Shown here in pieces: positions 43,058 through 52,621 of a DNA stretch of 64,000 nt. The stretch is from Bacillus oleivorans. GTDB taxonomy: Bacteria; Bacillota; Bacilli; Bacillales; JC228. The notes under the pieces are model-generated. The model was not told where the DNA came from. It ran no database searches and saw nothing but the letters and a program-made list of their open reading frames with translations. The position numbers were made by a program, and so were the translations under genes. The stretch's first letter is position 1. Every line of letters begins with the position of its first letter. The stretch is from assembly GCF_900207585.1 (NCBI RefSeq), contig NZ_OAOP01000001.1:62001-126000 (forward strand), read 5' to 3'.

Positions 43058-43086
43058 TTGACGATTTTGTGAACGAGGTGAATAAT
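43058..43086 (+). promoter_or_regulatory. Possible sigma-A promoter of the small membrane protein gene
   Basis: TTGACG (43058) and AATAAT (43081) are 17 bases apart and 27 bases before ATG 43113; TAATAT at 43083 is an alternative -10. Confidence 0.4.
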
Positions 43087-43112
43087 ATAAGTATATAAGG
43101 AGGATGGGAAGA

Positions 43113-43352
43113 ATGGACAACAAAGTAAAGATTTTGAATGCAGTGAAGATCGTCGGTGGAACAATCCTTTCATTAGGAATCATTCTTTTTTTAATCGGAT
43201 TTTTTGTAAGCACTTACAGTGTGTTGGCGCCAATCGGGATTGGTACGATTGTGGGAGCTGTATTTATCTTTTTAATGGGTGTCTTTCTCGTTGTCTCTGA
43301 AGAAATGATTACAAAAGGTAAAGATGAAGACACTAAAATTCCGCAAATTTAA
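43113..43352 (+). CDS. Small two-helix membrane protein
   Basis: 79 residues from ATG 43113, which has AAGGAGG nine bases upstream; ATG 43104 would touch that site. Two hydrophobic helices (about 13-33 and 40-63) and a polar C-terminus (EEMITKGKDEDTKIPQI) suggest a hairpin membrane protein. I do not recognise the family. It has its own promoter and terminator and is convergent with the qox operon. Confidence 0.65.
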   Translation: MDNKVKILNAVKIVGGTILSLGIILFLIGFFVSTYSVLAPIGIGTIVGAVFIFLMGVFLVVSEEMITKGKDEDTKIPQI

Positions 43353-43363
43353 AATTATATATG

Positions 43364-43407
43364 AAAAGGAGAGCGCCTCACGAAACGCTCTCCTTTTATT
43401 TTTTTTA
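43364..43407. terminator. Bidirectional terminator between the small membrane protein and qoxD
   Basis: AAAAGGAGAGCG pairs with CGCTCTCCTTTT, then ATTTTTTTT. Confidence 0.88.
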
Positions 43408-43689
43408 CACGTAGCCCCAAATCATCGTGAGTAAAGTCCCGAAGATGGTAGCCAACGCAATGATTAACGCGTAATAAATATTGGTATAAATAGACCCTCT
43501 ATCCTTCGTTTCTCCAGCATGCATAAACACGACGAGCTGAAGACCAGCCTGAAGGAAGGCAGTCACGAGCAGAACTGTCATTCCGGCTGCAAAGGACATG
43601 TCTAAGAAATAAACAAGTAAAGCAACTAATGTCAGAACGAGCGAAAAGACAAACCCCATTACTTGTTTCAGCGGGAATAATTGTTTCAT
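43405..43689 (-). CDS. qoxD: Cytochrome aa3 quinol oxidase subunit IV
   Basis: 94 residues with three hydrophobic helices, including LQAGLQLVVFMHAGETKD, the pattern of bacterial cytochrome oxidase subunit IV. It stabilises assembly of the oxidase. It is the last gene of qoxABCD, one base after qoxC, with AAAGGAATG before ATG 43689. Confidence 0.92.
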   Translation of the reverse strand: MKQLFPLKQVMGFVFSLVLTLVALLVYFLDMSFAAGMTVLLVTAFLQAGLQLVVFMHAGETKDRGSIYTNIYYALIIALATIFGTLLTMIWGYV

Positions 43690-43690
43690 A

Positions 43691-44287
43691 TTACATCATT
43701 CCTTTCAGGTAGATGAAGCTGAAGATAAAGATCCAGACTACATCTAAGAAATGCCAGTAAAGAGAGAAAATGAATGATTTATTGGCCGTCGCTGGAGTCA
43801 GTCCGCGCTTTCTTACTTGGAGGATAATAGATAATCCCCAGAACAGACCAAAGGTAACGTGCGCACCATGTGTTCCTAATGTTGAGAGTAAGGCTGCTGT
43901 AAAGGCGCTCGTTTGCAGCCCGGCTCCAATATGGACATAGTGAATGAATTCATAAACCTCTACACTAAGGAAGCCAAGCCCGAGAAGCAGTGTAACGGCA
44001 AAGAACGCGAGCATGGCCTTCTTGTTTCCAAGCCTCATCGCATGAATCCCCAAACCAATAGTGAAACTGCTGGTTAAAAGTAACAGGGTCTCAACGAGTA
44101 CTGGAGTAATTTCAAAAATTTCTGCACCAGACGGCCCGTTTCCTACACGATTTTCCAAGGTGAAAAAGGATGCAAAGAGTGTACCAAAAAGCATAATTTC
44201 AGCGCCAAGGAAAATCCAGAAGCCTAAAATATTAAGATTATTTTGCTCTGTGCTATATTCAAGAGGTTGCGTGTGATCTATCTTCAT
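43691..44287 (-). CDS. qoxC: Cytochrome aa3 quinol oxidase subunit III
   Basis: 198 residues, five membrane helices. [26 protein letters not shown] and the ending [18 protein letters not shown] are the subunit III signatures. ATG 44287 overlaps the qoxB stop (ATGA) and has GGAGGTG upstream, so the subunits are made in step. Confidence 0.94.
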   Translation of the reverse strand: MKIDHTQPLEYSTEQNNLNILGFWIFLGAEIMLFGTLFASFFTLENRVGNGPSGAEIFEITPVLVETLLLLTSSFTIGLGIHAMRLGNKKAMLAFFAVTLLLGLGFLSVEVYEFIHYVHIGAGLQTSAFTAALLSTLGTHGAHVTFGLFWGLSIILQVRKRGLTPATANKSFIFSLYWHFLDVVWIFIFSFIYLKGMM

Positions 44288-46233
44288 TTCTTAGCACCTC
44301 CCAATTTTTCTTCTGTCTTTTGAATTTCCTCAACAGAAATGTGATAACCGTGATCTTGTTCAAATGAACGCATCGCCATACAAACGAAGATTGCGATGGT
44401 TGTAAGAATTAACGGAATCCATAAGCCGAACACAAAGGAGAATCCCCATCCGAAGAAGATACATCCCATAATAAACGGCACGCCTGTTTTGTTAGGCATA
44501 TGAATCTCTTTATATTCACCTTTGAATAGAGTGTGTCCATTCTTCTTAGAATCCCAGAATGCCTCACTTGAATTAACCTGTGGTGTAAGCGCAAAGTTGT
44601 ATTCAGGAACTGGACTATGGGTAGCCCACTCAAGTGACCGGGCATCCCAAGGATCGGATCCGATATCTCTTGGTGCATAGCGAATGCTGTAATAGATGTT
44701 GTACACAATTAAGATGAACCCTGCGGCAAGACCTAGTGCACCAACAAACGAAATCATATTCCAAAATCCAAAGCCGCTTGCTTCAGAATAGGTATACATC
44801 CGACGTGCTTGCCCATCAAGTCCGGAAATAAACATTGGCATAAAGGCTATAAGTGTGCCCATCGCAATGGTCCACGCAGCGGCCTTTCCGAGTCGTTCGT
44901 TTAACATAAAACCAAACATTTTTGGCCAGTAGTATGTGAGACCGGCAAGCATCGCAAATACAACACCAGGAATAATAACCATATGGAAATGAGCTACCAG
45001 GAACATCGTGTTATGGTACTGATAGTCAGCAGCTGACATTCCAAGCATAACCCCTGTTACTCCCCCGATGGTGAAAAGCGGTATAAACAGGAGTGAATAC
45101 AGCATTGGCGTTGTAATCACAATTTTCCCTTTCCATAACGTCAGCAGCCAGTTAAAGATTTTGATTCCAGTCGGAACTGCAATCGCCATCGTTGTGATCG
45201 AGAAAATACTGTTAACCATAGCTCCCTGACCCATTGTAAAGAAGTGGTGCACCCATACTAGGAAGGAAAGCAGGGAGATAATAACCATTGACCAAACCAT
45301 AGATTTATAGCCATATAGATTACGTCTTGCAAACGTTGAGATAACCTCACTATAGATACCGAATGCAGGCAGGATTAGAATATAAACTTCTGGATGTCCC
45401 CATACCCAGAACAGGTTGGCCCAAAGCATATCCATACCGCCATTGTCGGTTGTAAAGAAGTTCGTTGCAAACAAACGATCCATCGTTCCCATCGCAAGTG
45501 CTACAGTCAGAACTGGGAAAGCAAAAACAATAATGACGTTCGTAATCAGAGCAGACCAAGTAAACATTGGCATTTTCATTAAAGTCATCCCAGGTGCTCT
45601 CATTTTCAGAATCGTTGTGATAAAGTTAATACCCGTCATTAATGTACCTAGACCTGCAATTTGCAGTGAAATCATATAATAATTGGTTCCTACAGACTCA
45701 CTGAACTCTGTGCCGGCAAGCGGGAAATAAGAAGTCCAGCCAGCGTCCGGAGAACCGCCGATAACGAATGAAATATTAAAGAGCATCGCACCGGCAAAGA
45801 ACAGCCAGAAGCTGAGGGCATTTAAACGCGGGAATGCCACGTCACGAGCCCCGATTTGCAAAGGAACAACAAAGTTCATTAAAGCCATTATGAAAGGCAT
45901 CGCCATGAACATGATCATGACAACCCCGTGTGTAGTAAAAATTTCATTATAGTGCTGTGCATCTAACAAGGTGTTCTCAGGCACAGCCAGTTGAGCACGC
46001 ATCATGATGGCATCTACGCCACCACGGAAAAGCATCAGTAAAGCAGATATTAAATACAAAATCCCAATCCGTTTATGGTCAACTGTCGTTAACCACTCGC
46101 GCCATAGATAGCCCCATTTTTTAAAATAGGTTAAGCCTGCTATGATCGCAATGACAGTCAATCCAATCGCAACCATTGATGCATAAATGGCAGGACTAGG
46201 ATGTGGTATCGCAAATCGATCAAAGAAATCCAT
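44284..46233 (-). CDS. qoxB: Cytochrome aa3 quinol oxidase subunit I
   Basis: 649 residues, the size of the B. subtilis protein. It binds low-spin heme and the heme-CuB centre that reduces oxygen. Visible motifs are the [13 protein letters not shown] segment, the CuB histidine pair in [10 protein letters not shown], and [12 protein letters not shown] with the heme histidines. ATG 46233 ([11 protein letters not shown]) is chosen because AAAGGAG precedes it; TTG 46251 lies on that site. It takes electrons from menaquinol and pumps protons. Confidence 0.96.
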   Translation of the reverse strand: MDFFDRFAIPHPSPAIYASMVAIGLTVIAIIAGLTYFKKWGYLWREWLTTVDHKRIGILYLISALLMLFRGGVDAIMMRAQLAVPENTLLDAQHYNEIFTTHGVVMIMFMAMPFIMALMNFVVPLQIGARDVAFPRLNALSFWLFFAGAMLFNISFVIGGSPDAGWTSYFPLAGTEFSESVGTNYYMISLQIAGLGTLMTGINFITTILKMRAPGMTLMKMPMFTWSALITNVIIVFAFPVLTVALAMGTMDRLFATNFFTTDNGGMDMLWANLFWVWGHPEVYILILPAFGIYSEVISTFARRNLYGYKSMVWSMVIISLLSFLVWVHHFFTMGQGAMVNSIFSITTMAIAVPTGIKIFNWLLTLWKGKIVITTPMLYSLLFIPLFTIGGVTGVMLGMSAADYQYHNTMFLVAHFHMVIIPGVVFAMLAGLTYYWPKMFGFMLNERLGKAAAWTIAMGTLIAFMPMFISGLDGQARRMYTYSEASGFGFWNMISFVGALGLAAGFILIVYNIYYSIRYAPRDIGSDPWDARSLEWATHSPVPEYNFALTPQVNSSEAFWDSKKNGHTLFKGEYKEIHMPNKTGVPFIMGCIFFGWGFSFVFGLWIPLILTTIAIFVCMAMRSFEQDHGYHISVEEIQKTEEKLGGAKK

Positions 46234-46295
46234 CTTTATGGCTCCTTTCAAAAAGTAACTGTCTTTAATCAGTATTTTATAAATCTATGAAACTA

Positions 46296-47228
46296 TTAAT
46301 GGTGATGATCAGAGTTTTCTGTGGAAGACTCTTCATGGTGTTGACCATGCTCTTCCTCTGAATTTTCAGCGGAATCACCTGATCCATGATTATGTCCGCC
46401 ATTTTCCCCTTCTGGAGGAGGTAAAAATTCTAAATGTGTTCCTGTAAACGTCATTTGTCCAAGGTGACCCGGTTCTAGTAACTCATTAAACTTTTCTTCT
46501 GTAAGAGGTTCAGCCGTTTCGTGTACTTCTTTCACCCACTCATCAAATTCTTCCTGAGACATGGCAGTCACATTGAATGTATTTTCGGCAAATCCTTTTC
46601 CGCTAAAGTTTGCGTTTCTTCCCATATACTCACCAGGTGCTTCGGCTGCTAAGTGTAACGTGTTGACCATATCAGCCATCGCATATTTTTGGCCGCCTAG
46701 CTGCGGAATCCAGAAGCTTGTAATCGGACCATAAGAATAAAGCTTAAACTCAAGCGGCCGATCCGTCGGTATATACAGATAGTTGACAGTTTCGATATTT
46801 TCTTCCGGGTAACTAAAATGCCATTTCCAGTTTGATGTAGAAGCATAGACAACTAATGGTTCTTGATCTTCGTATCCGACTGGAGTAGCTTCAACTTTAT
46901 AGTTGCTTTGAACTGAAACAAATGAAAGAAATGCTACGATTAAGACTGGGATCCCCACAATAATGATTTCGACAATCGGATTCCCTTCAATATGTGGAGG
47001 CTCATAATCTTCTCGCTGTTTTGAAGCACGGTATTTAATCAGCATATAGACAAGCATTGCAAATACCACAATCACGATAAACGACATAAGGACAATTGAT
47101 AATTTAATATCATTGGCCTGCACTTCAGCCTGTGGTCCTTTTGGGTCTAAGACAGTTAAAGGCTCACATCCTGACAGTACGGTCATAATAGCAACAACTA
47201 GACCTATTAAAGCCCATTTTAATTTCAT
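46296..47228 (-). CDS. qoxA: Cytochrome aa3 quinol oxidase subunit II, lipoprotein with His-rich tail
   Basis: 310 residues. The signal peptide ends in the lipobox VLSGCEP. Two membrane helices follow (about 42-64 and 85-108), then the cupredoxin-like domain (YASTSNWKWHFSYPEENIETVNYLYIP, FWIPQLGGQKYAMADM). The CuA ligands are absent, as expected for a quinol oxidase. The C-terminal 37 residues are rich in His, Glu and Ser (GGHNHGSGDSAENSEEEHG to SDHHH). First gene of the operon; GGAAAGGGG precedes ATG 47228. Confidence 0.95.
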   Translation of the reverse strand: MKLKWALIGLVVAIMTVLSGCEPLTVLDPKGPQAEVQANDIKLSIVLMSFIVIVVFAMLVYMLIKYRASKQREDYEPPHIEGNPIVEIIIVGIPVLIVAFLSFVSVQSNYKVEATPVGYEDQEPLVVYASTSNWKWHFSYPEENIETVNYLYIPTDRPLEFKLYSYGPITSFWIPQLGGQKYAMADMVNTLHLAAEAPGEYMGRNANFSGKGFAENTFNVTAMSQEEFDEWVKEVHETAEPLTEEKFNELLEPGHLGQMTFTGTHLEFLPPPEGENGGHNHGSGDSAENSEEEHGQHHEESSTENSDHHH

Positions 47229-47540
47229 ACAGAATCCCCTTTCCGGTGTGGTAATTGGAACATTAAATAGTATTCAAAGAGAATGTTAATTTTTTCACAA
47301 ATTCATATCTTTATCATAGTAAGGTATACGGGAAAATACAATTGAAAGTGATGGATGTCACAAAAAGTTCATGAAGAAATGGCTAAAGTATGACAAAAAA
47401 AGTTCATAAAATAGACGTTAATAAATGGTAATGGACAATTAAAATTAGTCCTATTTTGAATAATGGAGTATGATAGAGAGATAGATATTTTTTAAATGGA
47501 CATTATGCACAGAACGAGCAAAAAATTATATTTATATAAC

Positions 47541-47579
47541 AAAAAAGCAGGAATCATTTAAGATGAATCCTGCTTTTTC
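47541..47579 (-). terminator. Terminator, probably of the antiporter gene, displaced by a MITE
   Basis: AAAAAGCAGGA pairs with TCCTGCTTTTT, with an inner ATCAT/ATGAT pairing. No gene lies between it and qoxA's promoter region (47229-47540), so it most likely belonged to the minus-strand antiporter gene whose stop is at 47846. Confidence 0.7.
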
Positions 47580-47604
47580 AGTATGGTTATATCCATTTTT
47601 ATAA

Positions 47605-47831
47605 AAGGCTGTTTTCGCAAAGATTGTTGCTACCTGAATATATTTTTTAAACTGTAGTGGAATGGAGCGGAAGACACTTGACTCCAGCGGGAAAAAGAGG
47701 AAAGGTCGAGACCCCGCAGGCAAAGCCGAGGAGGCTCGACTTCCTCCCCGGGGGAATCTTGTGTCTGGAGCGAAATGGAACGGACACGTTTACCTCCATT
47801 AAAAAACAACAAACTATGCGAAAAAAGCCTT
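47605..47831. mobile_element. MITE-like element, copy 2
   Basis: The 227-bp segment starts AAGGCTGTTTTCGCA and ends TGCGAAAAAAGCCTT (one mismatch to perfect inversion). ATAA flanks both ends (47601-47604 and 47832-47835). It matches copy 1 (2413-2698) along both outer parts. It lies between the antiporter stop codon and its presumed terminator. Confidence 0.85.
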
Positions 47832-47845
47832 ATAAAAAGCTAAAG

Positions 47846-49306
47846 TCAGACAGCTTCTTCCTTCTTTTTCCCAATTAAGCTAGCCTTTACTTCGTCCCTG
47901 TTCTTTTTGTGACTGAGTACGTATAGACTGTCTCCACTCTCGATCGTTGTTTTTCCTGTAGGAGTAATGATATTTTTCTCACGGATAATTCCGATAATTA
48001 AGGTTTCTTCTGGCAGCTTAATATTGGTTAGGGAACTTCCTATCACAGGCGAGGTTTCAGGTAAAGCGACCTCCATTATTTCCGAATCGGATTGTCCGAG
48101 CGTGATGAGCTCCATAATCGGATGATCTAATTTTTCTTTATCGCCGGTTAGACCTAATTTGGTTGCAAGCCAGGATAATGTACTTCCTTGAAATAAAGCG
48201 GAGAATAAGACCACGAAAAAGACCGCATTAAAGATAAGGCTGCTGTTTTCAATCCCCGCCACGATTGGATAGGTAGCAAGTACAATCGGAACGGCTCCTT
48301 TTAGTCCAGCCCAAGAAATAAACAATTTTTCCTTTACGTTAAATTTCATAAAGAGCGTACTGAGAAAAACCGCAACTGGTCTTGCAATAAACATTAATAT
48401 GATGGCCAGTAAGATTCCTTCCCAAATTACGTCAATTAATTGATGTGGGAACACTAACAGACCTAACAGAGTGAACATTAGAATCTGTGACATCCAGGCA
48501 AATCCTTCATTAAATCGCAGTATGGAAAAGCGATAAGTTAAATCATGGTTACCGACAAACACAGCCATTACATAGACAGCCAATAAACCACTTCCATTTA
48601 GAAAATCAGTAAAGGCATAAGTAAAGATCGCACTCGCCATTGCAAGAACCGGATATAGCCCGGATGTTTCTAGTTTTATATGGTTGATGACAAGAACCGT
48701 TACCTTCCCAAATACATACCCTAAAAGCAATCCCAATCCCATTTGGACAAAGAAGCTGCCCACTGCGCTCCAGATCGAAGTTTCAGGATACTGGATTAAT
48801 TCAATAAAGACGATGGTTAAGAATACAGCCATAGGGTCATTGGAACCAGATTCGGCTTCCAATGTAGAAGTTAAGCGCCTTTTTATATTTTTATTCCCTA
48901 AAACTGAGAAGACTGCCGCTGCATCTGTAGATCCAACAATCGCACCGAATAGCATCCCTTCGAGTAAAGACAAGTCAAGCACGTACATTGCAGCAAAACC
49001 GGTTATCACAGTAGTTAAAAAGACGCCTAGCGTCGCAAGGCTGCTGGCAGGTCCTATAATAGGGCGAATGTGCCGCCATTTTGTCTGGGTTCCGCCTTCA
49101 AATAAAATAATAATGAGAGCTAGAATACCAATAAACTGTGTGAGTTCAACATCATCAAAGAAAATAAACTGATTGAGTAACATTCCGACTAAAAGGAATA
49201 AAACAAGGGAGGGTAATCCTAAACGAGAGGAGAATTTAGTGGCTAAAACGCCGACAATTAACATTCCAGATATTAAAAAGATCAATGTTGCTACCGAATG
49301 ATCCAT
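47846..49306 (-). CDS. CPA1-type cation/proton antiporter with TrkA-C domain
   Basis: 486 residues. About 12 membrane helices carry FGAIVGSTDAAAVFSVLG and ESGSNDPMAVFLTIVFIE, the ion-binding region of NhaP/CvrA-like exchangers. A C-terminal TrkA-C domain (about 395-475, with TLIIGIIREKNIITPTGKTTIESGDSLYV) suggests nucleotide or ligand control. Known relatives exchange K+ or Na+ for protons. AAAGGAGTG precedes ATG 49306. Confidence 0.88.
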   Translation of the reverse strand: MDHSVATLIFLISGMLIVGVLATKFSSRLGLPSLVLFLLVGMLLNQFIFFDDVELTQFIGILALIIILFEGGTQTKWRHIRPIIGPASSLATLGVFLTTVITGFAAMYVLDLSLLEGMLFGAIVGSTDAAAVFSVLGNKNIKRRLTSTLEAESGSNDPMAVFLTIVFIELIQYPETSIWSAVGSFFVQMGLGLLLGYVFGKVTVLVINHIKLETSGLYPVLAMASAIFTYAFTDFLNGSGLLAVYVMAVFVGNHDLTYRFSILRFNEGFAWMSQILMFTLLGLLVFPHQLIDVIWEGILLAIILMFIARPVAVFLSTLFMKFNVKEKLFISWAGLKGAVPIVLATYPIVAGIENSSLIFNAVFFVVLFSALFQGSTLSWLATKLGLTGDKEKLDHPIMELITLGQSDSEIMEVALPETSPVIGSSLTNIKLPEETLIIGIIREKNIITPTGKTTIESGDSLYVLSHKKNRDEVKASLIGKKKEEAV

Positions 49307-49501
49307 TAAAACACTCCTTTCTGGCTAAAAAAGACATATATATATATAATACCGATAATGCAAACAAAAACAAAGCAATAACACTTACGTTTAGTAAGCG
49401 AAATCATCATGTATGGAACATCAAGTACAGTGAGGATAGTTGAGAATCTCTTTTGAAAAAAGGTACTATGGAAAGGAGAATGTGATCGGAAGGTGTTATG
49501 G

Positions 49502-50626
49502 ATGGGAAGAGTAATCGTAGTCGGAGCTGGAATTCTCGGGGCTTCTGCAGCTTATCATCTGGCAAAGATGGGTGCCGATGTTACAATTGTCGATCGCTTT
49601 GATCCCGGACAAGCAACGGAAGCGGCAGCAGGTATCGTTTGCCCTTGGCTTTCCCAAAGGCGAAATAAAGCATGGTACAACATGGTTAAGGCAGGAGCCC
49701 GATATTATCCGGAATTAATAAAACAGCTGGAAAAGTTGGGACAATCCGAGACAGGCTATAAACGAGTGGGTGCTCTTAGTCTTCATAGCGACCCGGCAAA
49801 ATTAGAAAAGCTAGCCGAACGTGCCATCAAACGGAGGCAAGATACGCCAGAAATTGGAGATATCCAAATATTATCGCCGGAAGAAACGAAAAGCTATTTC
49901 CCTCTTTTATCTGATGAATTTGGCGCCGTTTTTGTCAGTGGAGCTGCGCGGGTCAATGGGAGAGCACTGCGAAATGCATTAATTCAATCAGCCGTTCAAT
50001 TAGGAGCCAAACTCTTGAAAGATGACGCTCGTTTGGATTTTCAGGGAAGCAGAGTAACCGGCGTAAAACTAAAAGACAAGAAAGTAAATGCAGACTGTGT
50101 CATTGTAACCGCTGGTGTATGGGCGAAGGATTTACTTAAGCCTTTAGGGATTGAATTTTTGGTAACGCCGCAAAAAGCGCAGATCGTTCACCTGCAAGTA
50201 TTAGAAACTGAGACAAGCGAGTGGCCGGTTGTCATGCCTCCGAATGACCAATATATTCTTAGTTTTGAAGAAGGAAGGATTGTCGTCGGTGCTACCCATG
50301 AAAATGAGGCAGGACTTGACTATCGTGTTACTGCTGGAGGCATTCAAGAGGTATTAGGGAAAGCGTTACATACTGCTCCTGGTCTTGCTTCAAGCACAGT
50401 TACAGAGGTACGGGTCGGTTTTCGTCCATTTACACCTGATTTTCTACCCGTGATTGGAGCATTGCCAGATTTTGAGGGGATTCTTGTAGCAAACGGATTA
50501 GGTGCTTCTGGCTTAACAAGCGGCCCTTTCCTTGGCCTTGAGCTCGCAAAATTAGCGCTGGGAAAACAAACGGAGCTTGATCTCAAGATTTATGATGTGG
50601 CCGGTGCTATAAAGCTTCACCTGTAA
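49502..50626 (+). CDS. FAD-dependent amino-acid oxidase/dehydrogenase (DAO family)
   Basis: 374 residues from ATG 49502, with GGAAGGTG seven bases upstream. The N-terminus is the FAD-binding loop VIVVGAGILGASAAYHLAKMGADVTIVD. TEAAAGIVCPWLSQRR and the C-terminal RVGFRPFTPDFLPVIGALPDFEGILVANG with GASGLTSGPFLG match glycine/D-amino-acid oxidoreductases. It oxidises an amine or D-amino acid; the substrate cannot be chosen between glycine (ThiO-like) and D-amino acids. No thi genes are nearby. Confidence 0.85.
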   Translation: MGRVIVVGAGILGASAAYHLAKMGADVTIVDRFDPGQATEAAAGIVCPWLSQRRNKAWYNMVKAGARYYPELIKQLEKLGQSETGYKRVGALSLHSDPAKLEKLAERAIKRRQDTPEIGDIQILSPEETKSYFPLLSDEFGAVFVSGAARVNGRALRNALIQSAVQLGAKLLKDDARLDFQGSRVTGVKLKDKKVNADCVIVTAGVWAKDLLKPLGIEFLVTPQKAQIVHLQVLETETSEWPVVMPPNDQYILSFEEGRIVVGATHENEAGLDYRVTAGGIQEVLGKALHTAPGLASSTVTEVRVGFRPFTPDFLPVIGALPDFEGILVANGLGASGLTSGPFLGLELAKLALGKQTELDLKIYDVAGAIKLHL

Positions 50627-50630
50627 AAAA

Positions 50631-50677
50631 ATAAGGGAAAGGGCATAGCCCTATTTCTCGGCTAAGCCCTTTCTTAT
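50631..50677. terminator. Bidirectional terminator
   Basis: ATAAG..AAAGGGC pairs with GCCCTTTCTTAT between convergent genes. Confidence 0.75.
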
Positions 50678-50688
50678 ATATTGTGAAT

Positions 50689-51828
50689 TTATGCTGGCTT
50701 CACGTAAGTATCCAGTTTTAGAGCTGCTTCATATTCGTATAAAAGGTTTTCGAAAATAGCATCCCATGTCTGAGTAAGTGCATAACTTTTACCGTTCTCT
50801 GCCATTTTCAGTCTTTGATCCTCATTCTTTATTAAATTGGCAATCGAATCGGCAAACCCCTTCACATCTTTCTCTTGGCACAATAGTCCAGTGACACCAT
50901 GCTGAATAATCGTTCTTACCCCGCCTGCATTGGCTGCAACGACGGGCGTTCCGCAGGCTAATGATTCAAGTACGACGTTTCCGAAGGTTTCTGTTGTAGA
51001 AGGAAACACAAATAGGTCGGATGCTGCATAAGCCTGAACCAGATCATTTCCTGTTAAAAACCCAGTAAACGTCATATTGGCTGGTGCCTTTTCTACTAAT
51101 TCTTGTTTGATTGGTCCATCTCCGACCACGAGCCAATGAACGTCGTTTTTCACTTCTTCTGGAAGTATCTCTGCAATTTCAGGGAGAAGTCTAATATCTT
51201 TTTCGGGAGCAATTCGACCGACATACAGTAAAATGTGTTTTTCTTGAATGTTATATTTATGCCGTACCTCTTGGTGATTAACGACGGGATGAAAAACAGA
51301 ATGATCGACGCCATGTGTCCAAATTGACAGGTTGGTAAAGCCATGTTTTTGCAGATTCTCTTTTGTATCCAGTGACGGTACAAAAATTCTCCGGAGTGGA
51401 CGATGGAACCAATGCATATATTTCCAGAGGATTTTCTTTAAAAATTGCAGGTCATAAAAGGCTAAATATTTATCAAAATCAGTATGATAGGAACCGACAA
51501 TTGGAATATTTAATTTTTTGGCGTAATATAATCCGCACAATCCCATATTAAAAGGAGTTGCAACATGGATGATATCTGGCTTAAACCGTTGCAATTCAGC
51601 TTTTACTTTTGGCATTTTAGGAAATGCAAGCTTGCAATCCGGGTAAAAAAATAGCTTCAAGCTTTTAAACCGATGGATATTATCGGAGTATACGCTGCCC
51701 GAACTTTCTGGTGCAAAAACCCGAAATTCAATATCATGATCTGTTAAATAATCGGTAAACCTTTTTAATGTTCTTGCCACGCCATTTATATCAGGTGCAA
51801 ATGTATCCGTAAAAATTGCGATTTTCAT
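50689..51828 (-). CDS. Glycosyltransferase family 4
   Basis: 379 residues with the GT-B fold. The N-terminal half starts IAIFTDTFAPDINGVARTLKR and includes PDIIHVATPFNMGLCGLY. The C-terminal half has LLYVGRIAPEKDIRLLPE and the nucleotide-sugar motif FPSTTETFGNVVLESLACGTPVVAANAGG with the E-x7-E signature. Relatives are alpha-glycosyl- or mannosyltransferases acting on glycolipids. It lies 69 bases after a PAP2 phosphatase gene, in a cluster of lipid-modifying genes. ATG 51828 has GGAGGG. Confidence 0.88.
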   Translation of the reverse strand: MKIAIFTDTFAPDINGVARTLKRFTDYLTDHDIEFRVFAPESSGSVYSDNIHRFKSLKLFFYPDCKLAFPKMPKVKAELQRFKPDIIHVATPFNMGLCGLYYAKKLNIPIVGSYHTDFDKYLAFYDLQFLKKILWKYMHWFHRPLRRIFVPSLDTKENLQKHGFTNLSIWTHGVDHSVFHPVVNHQEVRHKYNIQEKHILLYVGRIAPEKDIRLLPEIAEILPEEVKNDVHWLVVGDGPIKQELVEKAPANMTFTGFLTGNDLVQAYAASDLFVFPSTTETFGNVVLESLACGTPVVAANAGGVRTIIQHGVTGLLCQEKDVKGFADSIANLIKNEDQRLKMAENGKSYALTQTWDAIFENLLYEYEAALKLDTYVKPA

Positions 51829-51897
51829 GAGAGCCCTCCATATATGAATTCAATTAATAAAGGTATGTGTCTGCACGAATCTCCAATCAGAGTGTGC

Positions 51898-52449
51898 TTA
51901 CATAAATACATGTAAAAAGAAATGCTTAATCCATATAAAAGATAAAAACCCTGATACACAACCTAATAAGCAACCGGCCAATACATCAGATGGATAATGT
52001 AACCCTAAATAAATTCGAGAAAAGCCAATGATAAAACCTATTGGCACTAAAATAATGGCGAGTGTTGGGTTCCAGACAACAAATGGAGTAAGAATTGCAA
52101 AGATGGCTGTAGTATGGCCGGAAGGGAAAGAATGGTCATTTAACGGATTATCTGTTACATGGATGTGATCGAGGACTGCATATGGTCTGCTGCGAGGATA
52201 CCATTTTTTTATAAGTGCAACAGGAATATGACTAATAGTTAAAGCAATAGCACTAGCAATAGCTGTATATCGAATCGATTGAGATGATAAAAGAATAATG
52301 CCTAAAACAAGAGTAATCGTAAATGTAGCCCCGCCTAGGTGAGTAACCGTACGGAAAAAGCGATTTAATAGTTTTCTCTCAAAGTAGCGGTTGATAATCC
52401 GAAATAACTTACATTCCATTGCATAAAAACGTTCCATGTATCTAACCAA
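51898..52449 (-). CDS. PAP2-family membrane phosphatase
   Basis: 183 residues, about five membrane helices. The three phosphatase motifs are intact: KKWYPRSRP (KxxxxxxRP), SFPSGH, and SRIYLGLHYPSDVLAG (SRxxxxxHxxxD). It dephosphorylates a lipid phosphate such as undecaprenyl diphosphate or phosphatidylglycerol phosphate at the outer membrane face. The start is probably TTG 52449 (MVRYMERFY), eight bases after GGGGAGG; GTG 52458 lies on that site and ATG 52437 is further away. Confidence 0.87.
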   Translation of the reverse strand: MVRYMERFYAMECKLFRIINRYFERKLLNRFFRTVTHLGGATFTITLVLGIILLSSQSIRYTAIASAIALTISHIPVALIKKWYPRSRPYAVLDHIHVTDNPLNDHSFPSGHTTAIFAILTPFVVWNPTLAIILVPIGFIIGFSRIYLGLHYPSDVLAGCLLGCVSGFLSFIWIKHFFLHVFM

Positions 52450-52562
52450 AACCTGCACCTCCCCACTGGTAAAGACCTCTTACTAATGATTTTAAAGAAT
52501 CAATATTTAGAAAATACAAATTTCTTGTAAAAGATTTGCAATGATTTGTGAATGAATGAGAT

Positions 52563-52617
52563 AAAAAAAGGGCATGACCCCGTCTGCGATAAAGCAGCAG
52601 CGGTCTGACCCCTTTTT
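52563..52617 (-). terminator. Terminator of the GT2-acyltransferase pair
   Basis: On the minus strand AAAAAGGGGTCAGACC pairs with GGGTCATGCCCTTTTTTT. The stem shares GGGTCAGACC with the msrAB terminator. Confidence 0.8.
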
Positions 52618-52621
52618 ACTG

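Noticed and set aside
48684-49172. Plus-strand 162-codon frame opposite the antiporter
   Set aside because: Antisense to a well-supported membrane protein; basic, Thr/Lys-rich composition is typical of the complement of membrane-protein codons.
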